From the NCBI RefSeq assembly GCF_945859705.1, contig NC_079136.1, forward strand, positions 112,612,028 through 112,676,027: 64,000 nt of DNA. The letters run 5' to 3'. The number at the start of each line of letters is the position of its first letter. The stretch's first letter is position 1. The stretch is from Episyrphus balteatus. Lineage: Eukaryota > Arthropoda > Insecta > Diptera > Syrphidae. The notes beneath the pieces are model-generated. The model was not told where the DNA came from, did no database searches, and saw only the letters and a list, made by a program, of their open reading frames with translations. Below, piece by piece: positions 23,701 to 35,700 of this stretch. The position numbers and the translations under genes were made by a program.

Positions 23701-26700
23701 TTTACTTTTTGGCAAAGTCTTCCATCAGAGCCCCACTGCTTCTGCAGCTTCTAACACTTTCCGTAGTAGATATCTTAGGTGTTTGTTTTTATGATATAGC
23801 ACTTTGTACGGCTCTATGTGTACCGCTTCTACCTGTGGACCATGAAAGGCGATCATGCGCATTAAATTCCTCGATTATACCGCTCTGGGGTTCATAATAA
23901 GATCCGCCAAAAGCACCTCAGTCAATGAAATGAGGGGCTAGAAGTACATAAGGCTTAAGACAATTCCATATTGTAATCTTTAATCAACAATAACAACAAC
24001 AAAATAGCTATAACTCCTGCGACTTATTCTTGTAATTTTTACAAGATTACTTTTATAAGTTTTTTTTTTAAACCTACCTAATGTTATTTCTGAAAGAGCC
24101 TTTTAAACTAAATTCAAATTGCTTAGGAAGCTAACTTAAGTTTCTTCATTTAAAACAATGTTACCATTTGACCTTTAAGTCAGTCACTCAAATGTGAATT
24201 GTTTTATCAGATTTAATTTCTCACACTTCTATCGAACATTAAACAATTTAATTTAGATATACACATACCTTTCTCCAACTCGTCTATTTGAATCCGAAGG
24301 CATTTTCAAAATATGTCTCCTTGAAGTTGAATTAAAACGAAAGCACAAAAAAACATCCCATCGAGCGAAATTAATGACTTTTGCTCGCTTTGTATTTGGT
24401 CTTGAGTAAAAATGAACAAAAAAAACAGCCACTTTCCATTACCACACACCTAAAGAAAATGACATATAAAAGAAACAACAACAACAACAAGAATACACAA
24501 AACCATATATCTCACAAGTTAAAAGAGAATAACATACAAAAATAGACACAAAAAGGATTCCTTTGATGTCCTGTCCGATAAGCTTTCTCACCCATATCTC
24601 TTTTCTAATGCGGCAAAGTCGTCGAGAAAATTCAACTAAAATCCCGGGACAAGAAGTTGTATTGTGAACAGAAGACAGACAAAGATCCTTTTTTATATGG
24701 TGTTTGTCGTAGCTTATATAAAAAATGGTTATAAAACAGGGTTACCGCATTGTATAAATATTTTATTTGTTGCAAGTTTTTTCTGAAAATTTTGGAGATT
24801 TTTGAACAATACGTACAACGATCCAAACAGATTTTTACAAAATGTGTTCAAGATGTAGATGAAAATTTCTTTTTATTAAAATATCTATTGATTTTTTAGA
24901 AACAATGTTTAAGAATTTCGGAATTTTTTCTCTAAAGTGAGTAAAATATTGTAAAAATAGTTTTCACAAAGTTCTAACATTCCCACTCCTCCTTACAATT
25001 AATATAATAAAAATAGGCTGTGTGTATTTTTGAAAAGCGTTTTCAAAATATTTTTTTATTTTTTGTACATTACCCAGATATGGTTTCTGAGAAATCAGGG
25101 GTCGAATTACGGCACACGATTACGATCATACGTAAACGTTTTGACTATTGCTGTATTGCAACCATACGTTAACGAACGTATGCCGTTGTTCGACCCATGT
25201 CTTTCAAAATTCTGCTTTTCAAGAATCTGTTTTTTATAATTCTGTTTTATACAAAATTCTGCACCAAATTAAATAATTTTTAACATTTTCTAAACCTTTT
25301 GACTTGATAACGTCTTCAAAGAAGATAAAAATGATTGATTGGTTTTGCTTTTTTTGATGAAAACTGATTGGGTTCAAAAAATTCTAGCTCTTTTTGTAGA
25401 CGTCGCACAGACATGGGGGATATAAATATTTTGAGCTGAAATAATAGGCTTTCAGATGGTATACAATTCATTATAGATTGTTATATAAAAAAAAATGGAT
25501 TTTTGGGTAATGGGAGTGATTTTTTCACTTTTTTCATAACAGATTATTGTTTTTAATAAATTATTTCATTTGTAAAAATTTAAAAATAGTTTTATTCTTT
25601 AGAAGAAATGTTTGGCTTTTTAATGGTTTATTTTTTTTGTAAGCTTTTCAAATATAAAAGTTAATATCATGAGAAAAAAAGGTACTTTTTTTAGCTTTTT
25701 CTTGTAAATTATGATTGTTTGAAATAAATAAACGCTTCAATTGACTCATTTTAAACAAAAGCACACAACCTGTTTTCTGACGACGTTATCACGTAAAATC
25801 ATCGTCCGTTAACCGGCTTTACAGACAACCACTTTTTTTTTAATTTTTTGCAGAATTTTGTAAAATCATCTTCTCGCAAAATTTGCTACTTATTTTATTA
25901 ATTAATTAATTTATCAATTTTTTTTGAAACCTATTCATTTTTTATTTTTTTAAAACTCAATAAGTTTAAAAATATTGAGAAAATGAAATAATTAAAAATG
26001 GATTGTTGTTGTTCATTCAAAACCTTTAAAAATGGATGAATTTATAAAAAAAAAATTAATTTTCATAAAATTGAATAAAAAAAGGAATATTTTATGTCGC
26101 ACAACCTAATTAGTGTTTAACGGTATACAAATGTGAGTTATATGAAAGTCAGTTTAGGCATTTTGAACAATATTTCCGATAGTTTAACAACAAACCGTAC
26201 GAAACCAAAATTACATTTATGAATTGAATTTTTTGTTTAATAAGTGCATAGGCTATGAAAAATTAGAAGATTTTTTTGTTCAAATAAATGCTGCTAAAAT
26301 TTCGAAAGCAGAATTAAAGCAGAATTTTGAAAAAGAGATTTTCGTTAAAAAAGCAGAATTTTGACCCGCTACCGGATGATGTCCTAGACGGATAAAAAAG
26401 ATCATTTGCTTTTTACATTTGATGATTAAATTGAGCGTTGGAATGTGGAGAAAAGAACTGTATGAATAAAAAATGATTATTTCCCCTCTTGAAAAGTCAC
26501 TCAATTGCGTCTTACATAGAAATGGAAGAATGCAACACCTGCCGAATTTTCTAAGCTTTCTGAGGTGAACTTATTGTGATTGGAATTTTGTATGGAAATC
26601 AGAAGATTTTTGTTCAATAAGGTACAAGAATATTGTTAAAAAATAATGAATTGTTTCAAATGTTGCAAAAACAATGTTTCGAAAATAATCCTTTATACAC

Positions 26701-29700
26701 ATAGTGTGGACAAGTCTTTACTCATTGTCTTCATATTATTTATTTCCTTAAACTACTCGTAGGAAACTCTACTTTTTTTGTAACTCGCAAACATCAACAC
26801 AATAAAACGAAGTGAATGTCCTCTAAATGGTTAAGCGTTACGCTATCCTCTACACGGAAGATAATTTTTTTTCTCTCCGATATGGTGTTTCCTTTGTCCA
26901 GGACCTCTAGATGATAATTCTTTTTCTTTCTGCAGCGTTTTCTTCTTCTTTCTTACCAAATTAAACTTAAATAGGAGGCGGACTATGATCCATGGATTGC
27001 ATAGATGAAGAACGAAGAAAGGAAGATTCTTATAAAATTAATGTTCAACACTTTTTCATCAAATAGAGCATCAGCGCGAGGGTATTATAGTGGCAAGGAC
27101 AATGTTTTGCGAGAGTGAGTCTATAATATCGTTTAGCTTTTTATAAAAAAAAATTTAAGAGAGGGTGAGTCAAATTGTGTACCCCATTTCATATCCTTTT
27201 TTTGTTATTTTTTATTTTTGTCATCTTCCGGAAAACTCTACGTAGAGGTAATCGCGTTGAATGGATGACGACGTTGTGTGGGGAGTAGTCGGGGGCTTAA
27301 TATACAGTTGGGGTAGTTGAGTATATTGTACAATGTACATTCGCGTTGTGTTTAGTGTGTTTAGAGCTTGACGGGATATCCTTGTTCCTTTAACATACAG
27401 CAAGCAGCGCCATGAATCGATTAAGGATTATATGGCATAGCACGTACATGACATGTGACTATGTGTCCTCTACTGCATACACCAGGACCTGATGTACTAC
27501 TACTACGAGAGAGAGTATAAAAGAAATGAATTTGCACATAGAGATGCTGTATAGAGTACATACTACATATAGCAGGAATATTATGAAGGAGAAAAGAATG
27601 TTTGGCTGGTGTGTTGTGTTTGACTTTTATTCATTTTGTCAACATGTCGTCTGTTGTTTTGGATGCCATCATCAATTTCACTTGTCACTGGGATATGGTG
27701 TTGACGACTTTGTGATGGGACGGTGACATTTGATAATATACATAGAAAAGAAATTGACTTAAATCAAATAAATATTAGACGAGATGAAATCGAAAGAGAT
27801 GTTGATTGCAATATACTTTTTTAATGTCAAGTCGACGAAAATGCAATATGCGCGAAAGGGAATGTTAAGATTTTAATTTTGTTAAATAAAATTGACATTT
27901 TACAAATGTTTTAGATGTTTTTTTGTTTTGTTGGGTTCTATACGATATCACTTAGAAATGTAAACTAAGCTGTTTTAAGTATCAATGACTTTTTTGAGGT
28001 TATCCAATACTTAAAATATATTGAATGTAAATACTAAAAATAGTCACTGTCAGTAGAAAAGGAAGGTGCTGATAGTTGTCCGAAAAATAATTCAACAAAT
28101 CATAGCCATGTATTTTATAAGGTATAGGCTTTCGAAAAATTCGAAACAATGGTCACCCTGTGACCTAATTCAATAGACTGTACATTTTGGCAAGTTACCT
28201 TGAATGTTGGCGAGTTCAATTTTCATTCCAAATGGCATTAAATTGTTGCGAAAATTCCATTAATTACGAAAACAAATGTTTTTCTTAAAAAATCCGAGTT
28301 TTTTAATCAGGTAATTTTCCTATACCTATTATGTAATTTTTGTACCCTTTCAGAACTGCATTTGTATTTTTCGCAGTAGTAAAGTGATGATTTCTTAAAA
28401 ATAAAAGACGCTTAATGAGTTCTTTAAATGTAACAGTAAACAGTTGGTAGGTTACCATAGGTTAGGTAGGTATGTAAAACTTTTGAGTACTTAGTTGGGC
28501 AAAAAACGATATTTTCTTTAAAACTGATGCAGACGAATTTAAATTTTTGAATGAAATTGTTAGCAGGATTATTTAAGGCTACATAGCAAAAATTTTTAAA
28601 ACTTTTATAGGTACGTACATAAATTTGGTATGAAAAAAAAACACACAAAATTCGTATGGAGTTTAGTTTATTAAGATGCATTTTTAGAAAAAAAAAAATT
28701 CAAAATCGTTAGAGCCGTTTGAAAAAAAAAAACTTTTTGTGTAGGTACCTAATTATTTTTTTTTGTTTGAAAAAATAAATTTTAAATAAATGTTAAATAA
28801 AATTTGTATTATGTAGAAATTACTTATCAATACCTACAAAAATTAAAAAAAAAAAAAACAAAAAATTTGATTTTTCAAAAAAAAAAATCAAAGTTTTTTT
28901 AAAATCAATTTATTAAAAATTTTATTTTTATCACTTAATTAAAATTAGGTATCTAAATGCTTTTCTAAAAAAAAATTCCCTGAAATCGAATAATAATTAG
29001 TTATGGAGAAAATCTAATTTAAAAAAATGGTTTTATAAAGCAAACATTTTCGAAAAAAAAATGTTCAATAAAAAATATACCTAACTAACATTTGAATTTT
29101 TTTTAATAAAATCGTTGGAGCCGTTTCTGAGTAAATTCAACTAAAATCGGTAAATGACACGTACCGTTACTTTAATTCCGAAAACCCCTTTGAAGAGTCG
29201 TCGAAAAACGCTACATACTAAGTTTGATGTAAATAGGACCATCCGGTTAGGCTTTAGCTCTTTATACAGACAGACAGAGCGACCCGCGGGATTACTTTAT
29301 TTGTCATTCTTTATCATCGTAATGTCATGTCTGATTGTTATTTCAATTTTTTTTGTACGATTGCAGAACTTAATTCGCTTCGACCGGAAAGTTATCTGCA
29401 ATAACTTAATTCATGTTAGATAAGGGACCCCGGGCCTGAAAGAAGGCAAAAAGTGTTTATAGTCAGATTTGAAGAAATATTATGTGAGTCTTTTTTTCAT
29501 TACTTTAATGTAGGTACACCAAGCTAACATCCTTTTCCCTATTCTCTTTTTCTCTTTGCAAACATAATTTTTGCCTTTTTTAACAATGATATGCCCATAG
29601 AAGATTTTTATTTATTTACCTATCATTTTCCTTACTAGAACTAGGCGAACGGAGGATCTTTATTAAAGCGGTCTCAATGTATGGAGTATTAATGTTCCAT

Positions 29701-32700
29701 CATAACTTCTGAACTACTTATCAAAACTTGAAAAATGATATATTGTTCAATGTGTCTTACCTGTCCACTAGAGTGACCGCAACTCCCATAGGAAAAAATT
29801 TTTGTCGAATTTTTTTCGGGGGAACCCCATAAAATGTTCCGCCTTTGCAGATTTTTAGATAGCCAAAATTTCAGCTCGATTGGATAAGTCTAAATGGTGC
29901 CGACACTCGCTCAAAGTATCAAAAATCTCTGTTTTTTCACTGTTTTTCGAAGAAAATTAGCTCTAGCTCCCAAACAGATGGGGTTATTTTCACTTTTTAT
30001 ATATTAAATGAAAGGTAGTGTTATTACACATAATTCAGATTCAAAATTTGTTTAGTTTTACAAAAAAAAAAAAAAATATTGCCATCAATTTAAATTTTCA
30101 GTACTTACCTCAAAAAGAGCTGAAGTGCAAACTCGATTTAAAATAAAACTTTCTATGTTATAGATTGATGTTACCTATCTAATTGAAATGCTTCTCGTAT
30201 TATATATAATAATATATAATAATTTTATCAATTATAGAAGCACAGAGTAAAATTGACTGAAAAAAAAAAACAAAACAAAAAGGGCACCCAGTGGGGGTTG
30301 AACCTGCTATGCCTGGATTGATAGGCGAGTGCTTTAACATCGGGCTAACTCAATGTTGACAATTGTCGTGACAAACTAAAACAAATCTTAAGATATTCAA
30401 CTAAGTGTTATGGAATTTTCAGGATTTAAGCTTTTAATAGAAAAAAAATTAAATTTTAGAGAAATAATTTTTCTGTTTATTTACGTTTTTTTTATAGAAA
30501 AAAAATAAAATGCAGTTGTAAAATACATATTTGTTGTTTTTTTTATGAAGTTTAAGCTTCAGAGTCGTTTCGTTGGTAGTTCAATAATTTTATTAAGATA
30601 AACTCTCGCTTTTTGCTAATTTTCCTTTGTATATAAAATAAATTAACTTAAAATAAAATGTGAGTATTAATTCTGTTGCGTTTTTGTTTTAAGATTAAAA
30701 GAAATTTTAAGAATTGTTAGTGTTTTCCAGATATATTTTGTGTTCGTTGATATGGCATTGGCAGCAAACACCCGAGAAAAAATTTTTCTTGTAGGCTATC
30801 CGTCTCATCAAATTACAGGGTGGAAATTACCCTCAAATCGTCAAGTTTTGTCAACACTATTTTTTAATTTGCGAATTGTAAAATTAAATTTAAAGGAATC
30901 TGCAAGACTTGTCATTCGAGAGGTACTTATTTTTTGGGAAAAAGCCAGAATTCAAACAAAATATGAAAAAGATGCCATTGTTAAATTAGAAAAACTTTAC
31001 AATGAGTGGAGAAATCACCAACGAAATAAAAACAAAAAGCTTGAAAGCACCAAAAATAAAATAAAAGAATTTGCGTTGCAAATGGACGATCTCTTTGATA
31101 TAGCACATCGAGATGCCTTGACCATTACTGAAAAAAAACGCAGAATTGAAGAATTCAGATTTGATATTGGTAAGCTTTAGTATTATTATCATTTTAATTA
31201 GATCTTTGCTAATGTTGACTGATTTTAAAAGATACTGAAGATGACGCGGAAACACAGGGGACGGAGGAGGAAGCTCAAGAAGAAGTATATAGCCAGAATT
31301 CTGCGGATTGGGATAGAATGGATGTTTCTCTATCTCAGGCAACCTCTGGGCCATCGGGTAGCAGGAAAATGAGGTATAGTCGTGGGGTGAAAGAGCTGTT
31401 AACAATAAAACTTTCTATGTTATTAGATCGATGTAAGGTATCTGATAGAAATGCTTCTCGCATAATTATTGCTACGATAGAAGCACTAGGGCAAAATCCA
31501 ATTGACTTTGTAGTTTCAAAATCAAACTTACATTCAACAAGAAAAAACTTTTGCTTGGTTTAATGCCCCAAGAGCTTATCTGGCTCCTAAACAAGATCTT
31601 GATCTTTTGCGTAATTGCATTGAATACCGCAAGATAGACAAAGATATTTCAGAGAAGGCTCTTGCTAAATTCTCAAACCATTTATGGTATTTGAGTTCAG
31701 AGCTGGTAGGTCTGGCGTTCTTTGACCCAACTTTACCAGATGGCGAAAAATCAGAAATGGCCAACATAATTTTAAAAAACAGCGAAACAGAAACCAACAG
31801 AATAGTAAATCCAAAGCTACATCCACATGAAATTGAACAATTTGTCACAGCAGGGTTAAAAAATATTGTGAACAAAGAAACATTGAACTTTTTCGGCCGA
31901 TTGAAAATAGACACAAGTTTTCTCAAAGAACCTCCAAATCTTTGGCCCGAAAACCCCCATTTTAAAGAAGGCTTTAAGAAAGTGAAAACACTTAAAGTCG
32001 TAAATGACATGGCAGAAAGAGGAGTCAAGTTAATAACCGATTTTAATAATCTTTTAACTAAAGATGAGGAACAAAAACAATATGTAGGTACTTCAGGTAG
32101 TCAGTGAGTGCCGAAAATTATATCCTGATGCTTCCAAAACTACTTTAAGTAAGTCACTTGATTAAATTTTTTAGTATTTACTTCAATAATTATGTATAAG
32201 AAATTTAACACGATGTTAAGTATTTTGTTTTTTAGAAATCTGTTAAATGTTTCGATTTTTTTTTTAAATAAAAAAGTTTCATTTTAAATCGAGTTTGCAC
32301 TTCAGCTCTTTTTGAGGTAAGTACTGAAAATTTAAATTGATGACAATATTTTTTTTTTTTGTAAAACTAAACAAATTTTGAATCTGAATTATGTGTAATA
32401 ACACTACCTTTCATTTAATATATAAAAAGTGAAAATAACCCCATCTGTTTGGGAGCTAGAGCTAATTTTCTTCGAAAAACAGTGAAAAAACAGAGATTTT
32501 TGATACTTTGAGCGAGTGTCGGCACCATTTAGACTTATCCAATCGAGCTTAAATTTTGGCTATCTAAAAATCTGCAAAGGCGGAACATTTTATGGGGTTC
32601 CCCCGACCAAATTTCGAAAATCGATTTCTTGCGGACACTCTACTGTCCACTGACTATAGGCTTTGTAACGTCACCTAATATGAAGCCCTCTAAAAGCAAA

Positions 32701-35700
32701 AGTGATTAGAGAAAATTCACTCTAATTTGTTGTGTAAACCCTGTTTGTTTTAATTGAGCGCATGAGTAAGATACTTCGATTCTTGACACTTGACCGTATA
32801 GGTTGTCCTAGCAAAACGTTCTAAAAGTATTCGCTACCTACCTAATACATACCAATCTACATATTAGGGATTGAATTTATTCAGAAAACAAAACACTTTA
32901 AACTAAAATCAACATTGATTTAAAAGTGGCGCCCAATATCAAATATATACTATCTTTCTATTTGACTTTATATAATTATTCCCAATACAAAGTTTATAAT
33001 AACGATCTCTTTTATAACATCCATTTTACCTTAAATAACACAGAACATATTTCTATAAAATTTTGCACTCTGGGAACAATTATTATATTTTAAAGCCTTT
33101 TTCCCATTTCTAGTTTGAAAATTTTGCATTCTATCTCTATAACCTAGTTAAATCCTAAAAGACCCAGACAAAGTTATGTTTCTCGGTCGTTAGCTTGACA
33201 CAACTTCCACTTATCCTCTAGACGAGGACCTCTCATCTCGAAAATTTAATTATCACTCCTCATGGAATTCCTTGGAATTTAATCGTTGTCGTCGTCGTCG
33301 TCGGTCGCCTCCTCTATTCATCCTTATTTTATGCCAATTTCCGTATTCAGAATGTCACACCCGCTATATAAACCGCAAATCACATTTGTGATGCTTAAAT
33401 GCCTACAAAAAGGAAACCGTGCAGCAGTAAAAAAAAGAAAGTAAAAAAAAAAAGAAATCCCAGTTCAAATCCTGATGGCATCCGGTATGTGGTTCTTCAT
33501 CTTTTTTTTTCTCATCTATTTGCCTTGTTGCGAGCGAGGGATATCTCTTGCTGCCGCTGTTGTTGGTCGTCCTAGCCATCTCAACAGGACAAAATGGTTT
33601 TAATGAAATTAATTAGACCAACCAGATGAGGATTTTCTTCGCCACCACCGCCAGCATTGCACAGCGCCCTCTGTCTCCTTTGCCAAGTCCCAATTCTCAC
33701 TCCTTACTCTCTGGAAACGGTGTAAGTTTACTTTTTCATCCGTGTAATTGGGAAATTATCCTTTTTTTCTCGCTTTCTCTCTCTCTCTTTCTCTTGCTCT
33801 CTTTTATATCTCCGATGACCAACTAAGGATACAAAAAAAAAAAAAATCATAAAGTGCCTCACCATCCGTTGCAACAAGGTCCTTTGGGTTGATGCTTTCT
33901 TTTTCTCTCTTTTCAAGGGGATAATTAAAGCTGTAAAATGGCGCTTAATTTTGACGATGGGCATCACCATTAACATCGTCATCAGGCTCATCGTCCTCAT
34001 CCAGTTTGTTATGATGCAAAAAAGGACACAATTTAAAAAGGAAATCCCAGTTTAAAGCGAGATGCATTTAAAAAGGACATTCTTCCCTAATTTGTTGGAC
34101 TTCGTTTTTATGCCCGAAGGGACAAAGCGCCATCTGCTTATGGCATCAAAATGCGGTCTTCGTGTCACAGGATCATAATTTCCGCACTTAAGAATAAATG
34201 AGACTAAGGGGGAGAGATGGGGTACGTGGGTGCCCTCCATTTGAAATCCTAAAGACGAGGCTCAATATGTTGCTTTTTTTCTTGCTGGTGTGTTTCTTAT
34301 CTCGAGTCATTCATTCTCCTGTGTATAAACTCACATTACTCCAAACCCTGCCTTGAGTCATGTTTTATTTTGTTGTTTTTTTGTACAATTTTTTTTTTTG
34401 TTTTGGTAAAAAGGTGGAATTATAATATTAATGCAAATATTTGAAGATGAAAACAAGTAAAACCCCAAGACTAATCAGCCAAATCAACCCCGAAGGACTT
34501 GTTTGCGACGTGCTCACGCATTCAAAATTTATTATAAAAGAAATATGGATGAATGGTCTTCTGTTCCTTTATTGATTTTCGGCGGAGTTTGAGAGGGAAA
34601 AGTTAAGGAAGCACTTAAGGTTTGTCGGGTATTGAATTGGAAAAGATGCATGCCAGGAAATTAATTTTTATCGGGTGATTTGTGTTTTTGCATACATTAT
34701 AGCCTGGGGAGTATGCAATATAAATGATAACGTCGAATGTTGTTTATTAGAAATAATAACATGAAGAATTTTGGAGAAATTAGAAAACGTTATTCTGTTA
34801 TCCTGCAGGTAGGAAGGTATAATCTATATTCGACGTTTTTTTTAATGAACGCCAAATGCATGTAATGGTACTGAAAATTCTTATCTAAATGAACCTTGTG
34901 CTAAATAAATTATCAATTGAGTTGGCCAGAAAATTTGTACGATATTTAAAAGACGTAAAGCACACATTTATGATATGACTATCCTGGTCCTAGTCCATAA
35001 AGAAGCACGTATTCTACATTGAAATAGTCCCTATTTTGAACAACGTTAGAAAATTCTCTACTAACGTGATGAACAAGTTAGAAGGCCCCGAGGCTATTAA
35101 TTCGAGTTCTGGTGAATCACTCACTGCTTAGTGAAAAGTTGTCAAGTGTGTCTCTTTTACCTAGACAAGCATTTTCAGAAACAAATCTAAGTGAATGTAT
35201 TACATCGTTCTAAATCAGGGCTGAATTCTTCCATTGATTCTAATAAGCGATCAAGTTTTTAAGATCTATTACTTAAAACTTTGAGCAATGTCGTAGAAAA
35301 CATTTAAGGTGCTTTTAAATGATTTCAATTCCAAGATTGGTTTTTAGTTAGACGGTCGAGATTAGAGAGAGAGTCTACACGTATACTACATCACTCTTGG
35401 AAAGAAACTAATGGTAACTGGTTTAGTAGCCAGAAAGATTCAGTTCAGTTTAATATTCGTAATTTAAATATCCACAAAGTTAGTTGGTGTTCTCCTGGTA
35501 GTGAAAGATGCAAAAAAAAACGTTTTGCGACCGATGGAAGAAATTTCTCCAGGACGTTTAAATTGTCCTACCATTGAAATAAGGTTTAATCAACTTGGAC
35601 CCTTATTCGATTGGTGTAAAAATACCTAAAGAAACGACGCAATCCTTACAGTCTTACAATACACATTCAAGCTTCTGAAACGAAGCATTATTAGTCATAA

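Larger units (their letters stand above)
29761..32650 (+). mobile_element. hAT-like DNA transposon, 2.87 kb, with about 375-bp inverted repeats and 8-bp target duplication
   Basis: The body is 29769-32642, starting tagagtgaccgc and ending gcggacactcta. Perfect ctgtccac octamers flank both sides (29761-29768, 32643-32650). The inverted repeats run inward to about 30145 and 32279 and include gggggaaccccataaaatgt, agctctagctcccaaacaga and gaagtgcaaactcgattta. TAGAG ends plus an 8-bp duplication fit the hAT pattern; the superfamily is inferred from the ends, because the protein pieces inside were not recognised as a hAT transposase. The interior has a spliced first gene part, a shifted second part, a duplicated gene fragment in the left arm region and a tRNA-like module. 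Confidence 0.85.

Noticed and set aside
23664..23897. 77-codon frame with balanced codons
   Set aside because: Not recognisable; sits beside LINE remains and is more likely part of a decayed element.
30986..31405. 139-codon reverse-strand frame
   Set aside because: Antisense shadow of the transposon gene.
31576..32028. 150-codon reverse-strand frame
   Set aside because: Antisense shadow of the C-terminal transposon segment.
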